DNA of 64,000 bases from positions 6,764,720 to 6,828,719 of the forward strand of contig NC_033622.1 in the NCBI RefSeq assembly GCF_001540865.1, read 5' to 3'. A program made the position numbers and the translations under genes. Positions 1-11,648 of the stretch are shown piece by piece. The notes beneath the pieces are model-generated. The model was not told the DNA's origin. It was given only the letters and a program-made list of their open reading frames with translations, and made no database searches. The DNA is from Ananas comosus (lineage: Eukaryota; Streptophyta; Magnoliopsida; Poales; Bromeliaceae). The first letter of the stretch is position 1, and each line of letters starts with the position of its first letter.

Positions 1-327
1 CTACTACTGTATCATAATCTCAACTGAATAGATGCCTCAAAGGTAAATGATCCAATCAAATCCAATCTGGTGCCTGCCATATGACCGCAGACCTTAAGCT
101 TGCATGTCACAGGGCATACACTTACTTGATTCACGTGTCCACTGACGACCTATTCGGATACGTACAGCACCTGGTCGGTGGCCAAACCAACCGGTGTCTA
201 GAATACACAGTGCCGTGACTAAATCATACTGATATGCTCAATGTGAAAATCAGTAGAAAATCGATGCCCTGCCCTAAGCTAGATACAAAGGCGTATAACG
301 CCGAACCATGATCAACTAGATTGAAAC
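1..327. other. unassigned sequence
   Basis: I see no coding frame, RNA gene or clear element end in these bases. The next feature begins with a typical LTR start, so this is probably the flank into which that LTR inserted, or older repeat sequence. Confidence 0.4.
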
Positions 328-1683
328 TGTAATGTACCGAGTCCTCGATGCGTAAACCGAACTTTAGTCCAAATTGACCAAAGTATGGTACTGGACGCTT
401 CGGAAAGGTCCGTTGAGTGTTCTGAGCGATCGAAATGGCTTATAAGGGTATGAAGGACCTTGGAGAGCAAGATGGAGAAATTACAAAAAATTTCGTGCTG
501 GAAATGCTCTCGGGACTCGAACATGAAAAATCTCAGCGTTAAGTGAGGGCTTGCTTTGGTGAGGGGCCTTGGTGCAATTATGCAGGGCAAGTGTTTATAT
601 GAAGGTTCCAAGCTTATTCCTTCATTTCCCTCACGCTTGCAACATAAGAGAAAAGCTTCTCTTTCTCTCTCTAAATCTCTCTCTCTCTCTCTTAGGGTTT
701 GCTCCAAGAGATGGAGTTGGTGGAGGAGAGCTTGCTTGGTGGTGAAGCTATCATCTTCTTCACCCTAGGCTTGAGAAGAAGCTTGAGTTGAGATAAGCCT
801 CATGGATTTTGAGGGTTTTGGAGTTTAGGTTTTGTATAATCCCTTAGATGTGAGTTCTAATGGAGCCCTAGATGAATCTAAACCATGTTATAGCATAAAC
901 TACCATGAGATTTGGAATTTTATGCCATATGAGGATTTTTAGGGTTTTGAAGAGGGCTTTGATCATGATTGGATTTGATCTAAATTCAGCCTATGTAAAC
1001 CTAATTGAAGGTGAAACCGACACGGTGGGCAACTCGAATCGGAGTTCCTACGGGCATGCAGCGAGTTATTGAAGAAAAGTACGATTTTTGGTTCATTTGC
1101 ATTGGGTCGAGCCGAAACGACGTCCATAAATCGCGAGGCTTGGATTCTCGCACCTCGGCATCGTAGAGAGGTGGGGTGGTGCTATCCGAAACAATCGGAT
1201 TTCCTTTTATGTCTATGTCATCATATTGGCCATGTATACACAGGTGTAGGATTCATGCATTGTAGAATAGTTTGTATTGGTTATTCCATTCGTTGCATGC
1301 TCTCATGGTAAATATAGAAAATATGAGATGGAACATAGTGGGTTATGTGCATGAGGATTGGATTGAGAATAAGAACTCTATAATGCTATGACATTGTGAA
1401 CTTACAAACATAGTGACATAAACAGGTGGCATTTGGATAGTAAACTGAGAACACTCATGACATGAGAATAGGGATTGATATCTCCCTTGGCATTTGTTAC
1501 CACTAATTGGTAGGGTATCGTCGGGATAAAGGATTGGATCATACTCACATTTTGTCTGTTCGCTTGGCGTTGGTCGCTCCACCCAAGCAGTGGTTTCCGG
1601 AGTACTTCACGGTAAGGGTTAACGTAGCTACCCTGCAGACGGTCCCCAATGGGTGTAGCTGGGCTCCCCATTTGCTCGATTCG
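328..1683 (+). mobile_element. LTR fragment, Ty3/gypsy, plus orientation
   Basis: The segment opens with TGTAATGTACC. It then repeats the layout seen at 5,559: an 'actttagt..aattgaccaaagt' block, a 'cttcgga' block, a CT-rich stretch at 660-700, and repeated 'gagggttttgga'-like leader sequence. It stops at 1,684, where a minus-oriented LTR begins, so its 3' part is displaced or lost. The palindrome cluster of the related LTRs is not evident here. No protein is encoded; the short frames inside are chance. Confidence 0.6.
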
Positions 1684-3405
1684 TGTCACGCCCCGGGACC
1701 CTGCATAGGTCCGCCCGGTGTGTGCCCAGACCCGCCATATGCCTGCACATATAAGGCGTCTACAAGAATAGAGAAATGAAAGCAAGAAGGAGTAAGACAA
1801 CTAGAGATATCAGAGCAACCAGCAGCTAAAATACTAGTAACAAGTAGAGAGAAAAGAAAACTAATCCACTAATAGTAAAACATAAGGAAAATACATCATC
1901 TGTCTCAAAATACAAAATGGGTGGTCTCTATACATGGTACAACTCTCAACCTCTCCAAAATAAAACCAATGAGAGGTAGACCACCTATCGATACGTCCCT
2001 CGCAAAAGAGCTAGCTCGAGGCGATGCCCTTTCCGCGATCCCTAGCCTCGCCCGGTGTGGAAGGCTCTGAAAGGAAACAAGAAACAGGGGGCGTGAGAAC
2101 TATAATTTATAGTTCCCAGTGGGCAATTACTGACCTCGGCACAATGCACCACTAGGCCGAAAAGAGTAAGATAGGTACGAAAAGCAATAGAAATAAACTA
2201 CAGATATTAAAGCATGTATAAGCGCTAACTACTATGCCATAAGCGTTAAGATGACAATATGTGGCTCATTCATTCTATCATGCTCAAGTATGTCCAATAC
2301 ATAACTAGTATGATCCCATATGGCAAGCAAGTATACTAAAATGCAATGAGCGTTATTATCAAGTATACTATAAGTCCAAAAGCCCAAACCTATGCTATAA
2401 GCATGTCCAAGAAACCCGACCACTATAATCTATTTAGTAATGATTTTACTTATGCGACTCCGTGTCGATTTCCATTTCCAACGAAGGACCTACCCAAGGT
2501 AGTCCGGCTTGTGCCCCCTAAGTACCTGTGGTAGCCCAACATTCCCACTCGAGGAATGAGTCTGTCCCACCCGGCCCCATAGGCTTCTCAATACCGCACG
2601 AGCGAACATAAGTCGCATAGGCTAACTCCGGAGTGCCGGCTTGTAGGGAGCGACCCTCACAAGTATGTGCGAATGAGCACAAATAGCAAGCAAGCGTAGT
2701 CATCGTCTCAAATACCTAATCATCATGTCTCTAACATGGTAATAGTCACTAGCAACCCATCGGTCTAGTCCAATGTCCAACGTGAAGGTTTAACCATTCA
2801 TTATGTCCAATGCCCTTTTATGGCATTACATCTCACTATGCCGAAATCTTGTTCCAACACTAATGCCACTTTATGACATTAGGTTTACTAAGTCCACACA
2901 TATTTCAAGCCTAATGCTCCTTTATGACATTAGTTTACTATACCAATTCGAAGCCCAATGTCTCTTTATGACATTGGCTTGCTAATTCACAAATCACTCT
3001 AGTCTAATGTCCCCTTATGATATTATCTACTAGGTTCACATATGGCCCAAGCTCAATGTCGCTTTATGACATTAGCTCACTAATTCACATGAAATTTAAG
3101 TTCCAAGCCACTTCATGGCCTAATGTATTCTCATATGTCCAAGGTATACGATCATGGTCATTTCACTATATGAAACATGATTTTAAGTCCCGAATACGAA
3201 TGCTAAACTCATGCATAAATCTCACATGCAAGCTCTCTACTACATAGAGATCCAAAAATACATTGTATACAACATAAGCATTTTAAGCATTCTAAAATTC
3301 ATAAATAATGCATCTAACATAAACATGCATGATTTTTCATTTTACGATACTTAAATCCACAAAAATGAGATTTTTTCATTCTTAGGTGAGATCAAACCCA
3401 CCGAG
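1684..3405 (-). mobile_element. 3' LTR (partial) of the gypsy element
   Basis: The LTR begins TGTCACGCCCCGGGACC on the plus strand, which is the 3' end of the LTR read on the minus strand. It shares the next 200+ bases with the copy at 11,649. Blocks shared with other LTRs here include 'gcaattactgacct' near 2,125 and the 'gagtgccggcttgtaggga' block near 2,630. It is cut at 3,406 by another LTR start, so the U3 beginning is missing. Confidence 0.75.
2809..3135. repeat. hairpin array inside the gypsy LTR
   Basis: About six or seven short inverted repeats follow each other every 40-60 bases, with a loop close to CTTTAT. At 2,809-2,827 the arms are AATGCC and GGCATT. At 2,911-2,933 they are CTAATG and CATTAG. 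At 2,955-2,977 they are CCAATGTC and GACATTGG. When one arm changes the other often changes with it. Not all units are perfect (2,861-2,881 has a mismatch). Related units occur in other LTR copies near 20,690, 22,300, 33,470 and 37,650. Confidence 0.7.
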
Positions 3406-3960
3406 TGTCACGCCCCGGGACCCAGCGGAAGCCCGCCCGGCATATGCCCAGACCCGCCATATGTCTAAAACATACAAGGTGTCTAAAACAAAGTGATAAA
3501 TAAAGCAGTAAAAAGAGAACATCTAGGAGTATCAAAGCAAGTATATCTAGAGGCTACAATAGAGGAAAAGAACCATAAAACTAAAATCCACTAGATGAAA
3601 ACATAAAGTAGTACAATAGGAATCCCAAGTACGAAAACTAAGCAAAATACATAGGTGGTCTCTATACATGAAACAAAATCTCTCTCTTGCAATACGACAA
3701 ATGAAAGAGAAAGCCACCTAAAAGCAAGCGTCCTCTCCGCTAGCTATCTACGCGACACCCTTGCCGCGATCCCTTACCTCCGCCGGTGCCGAAGGCTCTG
3801 AAAAGAAACCATAGAAGTAGGGCATGAGAACTATTAAAAATAGTTTCCAGTGGGCAATTACTGACTTCAGTGCAATGCACCACTAGGCCCAAAAGCTACA
3901 AAAGATGGGTCAATAGATAGTAAACGAAAACGATAAGTAAATAAATATACAAGCTTGCTA
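3406..3960 (-). mobile_element. LTR fragment of a second subfamily
   Basis: A new LTR terminus TGTCACGCCCCGGGACC starts at 3,406 and continues with the 'cccagacccgccatatg' block. It differs from the 1,684 LTR and instead matches the plus-oriented LTR ending at 38,833 (shared 'ccggtgccgaaggctctga' block). About 550 bases survive before integrase-coding sequence begins. The junction implies an insertion followed by a deletion. The right border is approximate. Confidence 0.6.
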
Positions 3961-5182
3961 CCACATTTTTTTACGATTGGTATAGCATCCAACACATGAG
4001 CCGGATCATGGATGTACTTCCGAAGGACCAATACATGAAAAATATTGTGTACACCCGATAGGTTCGGTGGTAGAGCAAGTCGATACGCTACCGGGCCCAC
4101 ACGCTCCAAAATCTCATACGGTCCAATGAATCAGGGGCTGAACTTACCCCGGATACCAAATATTCCAATTCTCTTGGTCGGCGAGACTTTCAAAAAGACA
4201 TGATCTCCAATCTAAAACTCCAAATCTCGTCGACGCTTGTCAGCATAACTCTTTTGTCTACTCTGGGCTGTCAACAGTCGCTCCCGAGCAATACGAATCT
4301 TGTCCTCTACTTCCTGGAGCACATCGGGGCCTAAAGCCAATCTCTCGCCAATTTCGCTCTAATGAAGTGGCGATCTACACTTTCGTCCATAAAGTGCCTC
4401 GAAGTGTGCCATCTTGATGCTTGCTTGATAACTATTGTTATAAGCAAACTCTGCCATCGGTAGATGCTGCGACCATCCTCCCTGGAAATCGATCACAAAG
4501 ACTCGAAGCATATCCTCAAGAGTCTGTATAGTGCGCTCGGACTGCCCGTCACTCTGAGGGTGAAAAGCTGTATTGAAATCCAAGCGTGTGCCCAAGACAT
4601 TTTGTAAGCTCCTCCAAAAATGAGACACAAAACGGGGGTCTCGATCCGAAACTATAGAAGTAGGTACCCCGTGCAATCGCACAATCTCATCAAGATATAC
4701 CTGTGCGAGTCTCTCACCAGTCCAAGTAGTGTGAATATGTATGAAATGAGCCGATTTCGTCAACCTATCCACGATCACCCAAATAGCATAATGCCTGGCC
4801 TGTGAGCGAGGCAATCCCATCACGAAGTCCATGTTGATCTTCTCCCACTTCCACACTGGAATCGGTAAGTTCTGCAATTTTTTCGGGGGGACTCGATGCT
4901 CAGCTTTCACCTGTTGGCAAGTTAGACATCTAGCAACAAACTCACCAACGTCCTTTTCATCCCGGGCCACCAATATAGCAACTTTAAGTCCTTGTACATC
5001 TTGGTGCCTCCCGGATGGATCGCATAGGGTGCACGGTGTGCTTCTTGAAGAATGTCCTCTTTAATACCCAAATCCGCCGGTACACACAACCGCCTGCGGA
5101 AACGCATCAATCCAACACCGTCCACAGAGAAGTCACCAGTGCAACCATCAACCATCTTAGCTCTAAGCCTTTGCAACTCCAC
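3867..5182 (-). pseudogene. Ty3/gypsy integrase (broken)
   Basis: Integrase inserts the retrotransposon DNA copy into the host genome. The N-terminal zinc-binding part lies at 4,922-5,182 ([12 protein letters not shown], then [11 protein letters not shown] in the next frame). The catalytic core is at 4,359-4,973, with [10 protein letters not shown], the DRLTKSAHF block and the [11 protein letters not shown] block that holds the conserved acidic and Q/S positions. The C-terminal part at 3,867-4,109 reads RVGPVAYRLALP and LSGVHNIFHVLVLRKY, matching the end of plant chromovirus integrases. The pieces lie in different frames, with stops between 4,110 and 4,358, so no full protein can be made. Confidence 0.9.
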
Positions 5183-5296
5183 ATCGTGAGCTTACTTTTC
5201 CTTAATTCTATTCAAAAGGGTGGGTTGCACCACCAAAGCTATCAACCTCAAAGGTGTATCAGGAGCCACCACCTTCAACTCCAACCGCTTCATCTG

Positions 5297-5553
5297 CTAG
5301 ATCAAGTGCGGTTGAGTAACCATAAGCATCGCTAAGTTTTCCATCGATTTCCGACTTAGCGCATCCGCCACCACGTTAGCCTTGCTCGGGTGGTAAAGGA
5401 TCGTCAAATCATAATGCTTGAGGAGCTCCAACCATCTGCGCTGCCTCAAGTTCAACTCTTTCTGAGTGAATAAATACTTTAAACTCTTGTGATCCGTATA
5501 CACCTCACACCGCTCACCATACAGATAATGGCGCCATAGCTTCAATACAAAGA
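5297..5553 (-). pseudogene. Ty3/gypsy RNase H, C-terminal part
   Basis: RNase H removes the RNA strand during reverse transcription. The frame reads KLWRHYLYG, then [17 protein letters not shown] and [15 protein letters not shown], a standard gypsy RNase H end. It begins at a solo LTR (5,559-8,243). The missing upstream half is at 8,249 and onwards, and the reading frame joins across the insertion (..ELAAV, then [10 protein letters not shown]). The insertion therefore split a once continuous domain. Confidence 0.9.
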
Positions 5554-5558
5554 CTACG
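5554..5558. repeat. target-site duplication CTACG (left)
   Basis: CTACG at 5,554-5,558 is repeated at 8,244-8,248 directly outside the TG...CA ends of the LTR between them. A five-base duplication is the normal footprint of LTR-element integration. Confidence 0.9.
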
Positions 5559-5733
5559 TGTAATATACCAAAACTTCGAAAAATAAATATCGAACTTTAG
5601 TCAAATTGACCAAAGTGCGAGGATGGTACACTTCGGAAAGCCCGAAGGTGTTAAAATGATCAAAAGTGAGTTACGGGAGGTTTTCGAGAGCTAAAGAATC
5701 AAATTCTGCAAAACTGCAGATTTTGAGCTCTCG

Positions 5734-5975
5734 GGGACCGGTCCCTGGTGGGAGAGACCGGTCCCCGAACGCGTATGAAATGAGACAGCCGAAAAATCGG
5801 CTAAGTCCCGGAAGATTAGCTCTCGGGAACCGGTCTCTGCCTGAGAGACCGGTCCCCCAGAGACCGGTCCCATCGTAGGGAGACCGGTCGCATCGCGCGC
5901 AGCGACTCTGGCTGCGCAGGGTGGACGTTCGGGAACCGGTCCCTGCTCGGGGAGACCGGTCTCTGCCTGCGCGAT
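5734..5975. promoter_or_regulatory. cluster of eight ACCGGT palindromes
   Basis: Eight ACCGGT cores occur in about 240 bases, mostly within GGGACCGGTCCC or GAGACCGGTCCC/TCTC contexts. They lie 175-420 bases inside the LTR, just upstream of an AT-rich 'gtattaaagtg' and the CT-rich leader. A cis-regulatory or structural role is inferred; no binding protein is known to me for this motif in plant LTRs. Confidence 0.6.
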
Positions 5976-7039
5976 CAGCCCAGTTCGGGCAGCGTATTAA
6001 AGTGAAAGTTGAGGGGTTTAGCTGCAATTTTGCAACCCAATAGGCTAAGTATGAGGGCAAATGAGATATTTCTCTCATTTCCTCACCCTCTCACACTCTC
6101 TTCTCTCCCTCTCTCTCTCTAGAAGACAAAAGAGAAGAAGAAGAAAGGAAGAAGAAAAGGAAAAGAAGAGGAAGAAAGTGAAGAAGAAGAAGAAGAAGTG
6201 AAGAAACTCCTTCTCCTTCATCTCTAGCTTGAAGAAAAGGAAAGCTTGAGGTAAGCTTTGAACCCTAATGTAGTAAAACCCTAGAAATGGGTTTGAATGA
6301 ACCTAGAAATGATTTTTAATGGAATGTCTAATAGTTTTGAAGCTTTCTTTTGCTTCTTTAGAGATCAAAACCTAGTTTTGCTATATAGGTGAGCTTGGAC
6401 CACCTCTAATGGTGAAATCCAAACTAGGGATTTGGAAAGGCTAAGAATGGTTCTAATGGACTATTTAGAGTGTAATGAAGCTACTTTTGCTTCTCTTTGA
6501 GATCAAACCCTAGGTTAGATACATGTGTTGGAGCTAGGGCACCAAATTGGGGCTTTTGCTCATGAGGGTTTCTAAGTGCAATTGACCCTCTAGAAACCTA
6601 ATTGGGGGTATTTCCGACGCGTTGGTGCGTTCGGATTAACGTTACGAAAAGCCGATGAAAAGTTATGGGCAAAATGGCCTAAGTTGGCTTCGTTTTGCCG
6701 CAGGTAAAGAACGAAGGATCTAAAAATCCCGAGAAAATCGTCGAAGCACCTAAAGAGACCTACAAGGTGGGTGGTGCTTTTCAAACTCATTGAAATTCTC
6801 TCTATGCCTAATGTGTCATTCTTTGAGCATATGTTCTATATATTGTTGCATGCATTTTAGGGTAAAGTAATGATGAAATGTGATGATTGCATGATTGTGA
6901 GCACAACTTGCATAATGAGATGGTTGAGAACCTAATAATATCAAAACCCTAGATGTATGCATGAGAGAAAATGTGAGTACCCAAAGTGAGCAAAAGAACA
7001 AAGTGGCACAATGACATAGATCGAGTGGCATTTGAAAAT

Positions 7040-7600
7040 GTAAAGTAAAGAGACACTAGAGATAGTGTGAGGTAAAGAACCAATGTAATGTAAAGAATGC
7101 TGAAAATGATAATGCTTAAAGTTAACGCAATGTGGGAAGTAAAGAACGTGAAATGCTAGAGGTAGCCAAAAGTAAAGAATGTAAAGAATATAATTGCTAG
7201 AGTTAGCAAAAGTAAAGAACAATGTAAAGAATGTGATTGCATGAGTTTGCAACATAAAGTGATGTAAAGAACACTAGAGCTAGTGTAAAGTCAAGATTGA
7301 ACTTATAAATCCTTTGAGTTAAGGATATGATCATGCTTGCTATGAGTTCCGTGCTCGAGGGCGGTCGCTCCCCCTCGGGCGATGCGCTCCGGAGTTATGC
7401 ATCCGGGTTGGAGTAGACCCGTAAGGACGGTCCTAGCTGGTGAGTTCCTGCGATGATGGACTTAATGTGAAGCAAGTCGATGTGGCGAAGCCCCCGGGTT
7501 AGCCTTAATGATTAAAGAACAAAGAACAAAGAGTAAAGAATAAAGAACAAAGCACAAAGTAAAGTCAAAGAATGAAAGAATTTGCATAATCTGCATTTAT
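7040..7600. repeat. GTAAAGAA-rich degenerate repeat in LTR
   Basis: Irregular units such as 'gtaaagaa', 'agtaaagaac' and 'tgctagag' recur over about 550 bases, giving a purine-rich plus strand. The homologous LTR at 17,090-17,620 has the same feature with many indels. Long open frames on the minus strand here are by-products of the low T content. Confidence 0.6.
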
Positions 7601-8248
7601 TTAATGTTGAGCATACTTCTTGCTTATTGTTCAGGCATATTAGCATCATGTTATAGATTGGTTACTATACAGCTTATTCTTTCTACTATGCCTGAGTTAG
7701 TCCTAGTGGGAAAGTCGGTGATGTTGAGGCCGAACCCACTGGGAACTTTGTTGTAGTTCTCACCCCACTATTTCCACAGAGCCGGGACCGAGCGAGCCGG
7801 CGAGCGACCGAGGTAAAGGTATCGCGCCTTAGTCAGAGGCCACCACAGTTGTGTTCATTTTGTAGTAAAGTACCCTATGTTCATCTTTTGTATATGATGA
7901 TTAGTGATGCAAAGAAAAGAATGTAATGTGCATTTTGAGGTAAATGTGATGTAAGAAAGAAATGATGTAATGAATGTAAGAATTCGATAAATTACTAGAA
8001 TGCAATGTATGTGATCTAAAATGAATCATATTACTTGTGAATGTTTCGTTTCCTTTTTCTTTCACTAATGGCTATTGCTTACCCTCGTGTAAGCCGTTTG
8101 TGTATGTTTCCGCTAGTGCTTTTCTCTATTGATGAAAATGTGCATGTGATGAGCCTTGGGCGGATAGGGAAAACTCTGTCCGTTCGGCGTCTGTTTGACG
8201 TGCTCGGGTCGGGCCAAATTGGCATCGGTCCCGGGGCGTGACACTACG

Positions 8249-9402
8249 GCCGCCAACTCCAAGTCGTGAGTAGGGTAATTCCTTTCATACTCCTTAGCTG
8301 GCGAGAAGCATACGCGATCACTTTCCCGTCCTGCATCAAAACACAGCCCAATCCATTAAGGGAAGTATCACTATAAATCACATATCCTGCTCCCGCAATT
8401 GGCAAGGTTAGGATCGGGGCAGTCGTCAATTTCTGCTTCAGCTCTTGAAAGCTTCTTTCACACGCATCGTTCCAGATGAACTTAACGCCTTTATGCATGA
8501 GCCTCATGAGGGGAGTAGATAACTTTGCAAATCCCTTAACAAACCGTCGGTAGTAGCCGGCCAAACCAATAAAACTCCGTATCTCGGTAACACTCGTCGG
8601 CCTCGGCCAATCCTTGATAGCTTCAATTTTTCTCAGATCCACGGCTATATCCGATCCAGAAATCAAGTGGCCCAAAAACGCAACCTCTCTAAGCCAAAAC
8701 TCACACTTTTTCAATTTGGCATAGAGTTTCCTTTCCCGAAGCACTTGAAGTACTAGCCTCAAATGTTCCTCGTGATCCGCATCACTTCGGGAATGGACCA
8801 AAATGTCGTCGATGAACACCGCGACGAACCTCTCTAGATAATGCTTGAAAACACTGTTCATTAGATCCATAAAAGCTGCCGGAGCATTAGTGAGCCCAAA
8901 CGGCATAATTGTAAACTCATAATGTCCATACCGTATTCTGAAAGCCGTCTTCGATACATCCTCGGGTGCAATTTTCAGCTAGTGATATCCCGACTTCAAG
9001 TCGATCTTAGAATATACACTAGACCCCTGAAGCTGATCAAATAGATCATCGATCCTCGGCAACAGATACTTGTTCTTGATCTTGACTTTATTAAGTTCAC
9101 GATAGTCCACGCACAAGCAAAGTGATCCATCCTTCTTCTTGACAAATAGGACCGGTGCTCCCCAAGGTGACACACTCGGTCGCACAAAACCCTTATCTAG
9201 AAGATCTTACAACTGTGCTTTCAGCTCTCTCAATTTCGCTGGTGCCATCCTATAGGGCGCCTTTGAGATTGGAGTAGTCCCGAAAACAAGATCTACCACA
9301 AACTCAATCTCTCTATCAGGTGGCAGGCCTCGTAGCTCTGCTGGAAACACGTCTCCAAACTCCTACACTATAGGGATACCCTCGATCCTAAGGGCGTCAG
9401 CA
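8249..9402 (-). pseudogene. Ty3/gypsy reverse transcriptase and RNase H, N-terminal part (broken)
   Basis: Reverse transcriptase copies element RNA into DNA. Read from 9,402 downwards: a linker ([21 protein letters not shown]), then RT ([51 protein letters not shown]), the catalytic FIDDILVHS block (FIDD in place of YVDD), [11 protein letters not shown], and RNase H start [15 protein letters not shown]. Stops interrupt after GYH (about 8,979) and twice upstream of 9,190. A frameshift follows ASRQLR near 8,290. The domain then ends at the solo LTR. It is inactive. Confidence 0.9.
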
Positions 9403-11308
9403 TCACCCCGCAGCATCACCCCGCAACACGACAGTAGCCAAATAGGTTACGCAGCCTCTGCTAATCAACTGTCTAGCTCGAGAGGAGCTAATCGTCATCG
9501 CAAACAGTGAACTCTGGCATCCACAGTATGCAACCTCCTCCTGCCCCGGCTCTCTAAAGGTCACCGTTCGATTCTTGTAATCGATAGTGGTGAAGTACTT
9601 GGTAAACCAATCCATACCCAAGACAACATCAAACTCTCCGAGTTTATGCAAAACTAGAAAATCTACGGGCATGATCCAATCTCCTACCTGAATCCGGCAA
9701 CTAGGGCAAAACTCTCTAATGTCCAAGGAATGGTCGGGGACAACAACACGTCCCGGATGCAACAAAGAAACAAAGGGGATGCCATGCAACTCGGCAAACA
9801 ACCGATCTATGAATGAATGTGATGCACCAGGATCAAATAATGCACGGACTCGAATGCCATTTAGTAAAATGATACCTGCAACCACATTCTCGGCTGCTGC
9901 CGCCTTCTCAGTCTCGGCCACGTACATGGGCCCACTTGGGGCCTGTCGTGACCCCTCCGTCTGCCACTGAACTGGTGGCCGCCTGGCCTGATGATGAGCA
10001 GAATGTGTCCCCTGGTTGGGACCCGGTGAAGCTGGTACCGATGCTGATGATGGCACTGGCACTGGACCCCTCGGGCAGTCCGACTGGAAGTGGCCCTCTT
10101 GGCCATATGAAAAGCACCTGCCCCGACTGCGTTTATACTGTCGTGAAAAATAAGGACCACCGCAGATCACGCAGCGCAGAGCCTGACGACGATCAGGTCC
10201 TTCTCGCTGAGTAGACGAGCCACGTCCTCGCGACTGGCTCCGGCTCCTGGGATGCCTCGGCATCCTCCGTGAGTGCATCTGACTCGCACCCTCAGCCGCG
10301 GGCCTCTTGCCTTTCCCCTTGTCCAAGCCCTCGCGACGCTCCTGCAACTCCACCGCGCCGCTCTCCACATTGAGCGCGCGGTTCACCACATCTCTGAAGG
10401 TCTGGAGGTTGGAGGACTGCACCAACCGGAAGATCGAAGGCCGTAATCCACGCTCGAAAATGCGGGCCTTGCCCTCGTCGTCCCGCACAACAAAGGGCAT
10501 ATAATGAAGAAGCCGGGAGAACTCCCTCTCGTACTCGGCCACGGTCCTGTCTCCCTGGCGCATCCCGCGCAAGTCCTGCTCCATCTTCCTCTTGACACTG
10601 TTAGGGAAGTAATGCGCCAGCAGAAGCTCCTTGAACTTCTTCCATGTGATCGCTGCAACGTCGGTGTTGGGATTTTCCTGAAGATCCAACCACCAACAAT
10701 AGGCCTCGCCGTCCAAGTGGTGTGTGGCGAGCTAAACTCTATCCCTCTCTTCCACAAGGTATCACGGAAAAGCTTCTCCATATGCATGAGCCACTTATCC
10801 ACAATCCAGTAGTCCGCGTTCTCCCCGTCGAAGGTCCGCGGACTACACCTCCGGAACTCACTGAGGCGCTCCATAAGTCGATCCCGCTCAGCTCCCTCAA
10901 CCATCACGGGAAAAACTGCCCCCGCCAAAGGCACCTGAGCTGGTGGTGCCGCAAACTCCTCTCGAGGTGCAACAACCGGTGCTGTTCTCGAAGTACCGAG
11001 CTCTAGAGACGGTGCCCTCGGTGTCATGACCACTGCCGGCGGGGGTGGGGGTATGGGCACTTGTGCCCCCCTAGCAGCCACCTGCTGCACGAGCAACTCC
11101 TCTAGGCGCTCTATCCGCGCCTCCTGCCCGCGCGCTGCATCCGCTTGCTGCTGAGCCGCCGCCGCCTGCTGCACGACCAAGTCAGTGAGGGCCGCAAGCT
11201 GGCTCCTCAACTCACGACCTCGCCGGATCCAGAAGTAGCGGAGGTCTCGGCCTCCTCAAAGTTTGCCGCGTTGTCCGCTCCAACAGACTTAGAGCGTGTC
11301 GTCGGCAT
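9403..11308 (-). pseudogene. Ty3/gypsy gag and protease (broken)
   Basis: Gag forms the virus-like particle and the protease matures it. The likely start is the ATG at 11,306-11,308 (MPTTRSKSVGADNAANFEEA). A frameshift follows at about 11,220, then a Gln/Ala-rich coiled coil (11,210-11,090). The gag core reads FRRCSPRTFDGENADYW, with another frameshift near 10,716, then WLDLQENPNTDVAAITWKKF and the E-R-E-F-S-R-L block. The zinc knuckle CFSYGQEGHFQSDC has Tyr where the second Cys should be. The protease reads ALFDPGASHSFI, with Pro in place of Ser/Thr of the catalytic D-S/T-G. Both defects imply decay. Confidence 0.9.
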
Positions 11309-11627
11309 AATCACTACAGCATCATAAAAGCGCAAGTAGTAAAACCCACGCTATCGCAACCCCGCTCAACAAAATGTACCCAAATCATGCGAAAGTAAGG
11401 AAGTGTTCTCTACTACTAACTCCCGATGTTACGTTGTCGGCTGCGAACGTAACCCTCCGCGAAGTTAGAAGCTAAACACTCCAATTAAATTCTAACTATT
11501 TATAGTTATTATAATACCCAATCATGATACTTTCGCTCATTAATTAAATAAACCTCGTCTCTCACGAGCCTATTTCCTATAGTCTAACCGGCCTAAGGTT
11601 TATTAGGTCCACTAAGACTAAACCCTA

Positions 11628-11640
11628 GGCTCTGATACCA
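11628..11640 (-). other. primer-binding site (initiator tRNA-Met type)
   Basis: On the minus strand the bases read TGGTATCAGAGCC, the usual plant primer site complementary to the 3' end of initiator methionine tRNA. It lies eight bases beyond the 5' LTR end, where first-strand synthesis would start. Confidence 0.85.
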
Positions 11641-11648
11641 AATTAATC

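Larger units (their letters stand above)
5559..8243 (+). mobile_element. solo LTR, 2,685 bp, inserted in gypsy RNase H
   Basis: The segment starts TGTAATATACC and ends GGGGCGTGACA, is flanked by CTACG on both sides, and contains no coding sequence, primer-binding site or polypurine tract. It is therefore a solo LTR left by LTR-LTR recombination. In order it holds an 'actttagtcaaattgacc' block, an ACCGGT palindrome cluster (5,734-5,975), a CT-rich then GA-rich stretch at 6,080-6,210, GTAAAGAA-rich repeats at 7,040-7,580, and the shared LTR end. The same LTR type frames 12,079-18,305. Its orientation is opposite to the host element. Confidence 0.9.

Noticed and set aside
9719..11327. plus-strand frames opposite gag
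   Set aside because: They are antisense shadows of the gag/protease sequence, which has clear family motifs on the minus strand.
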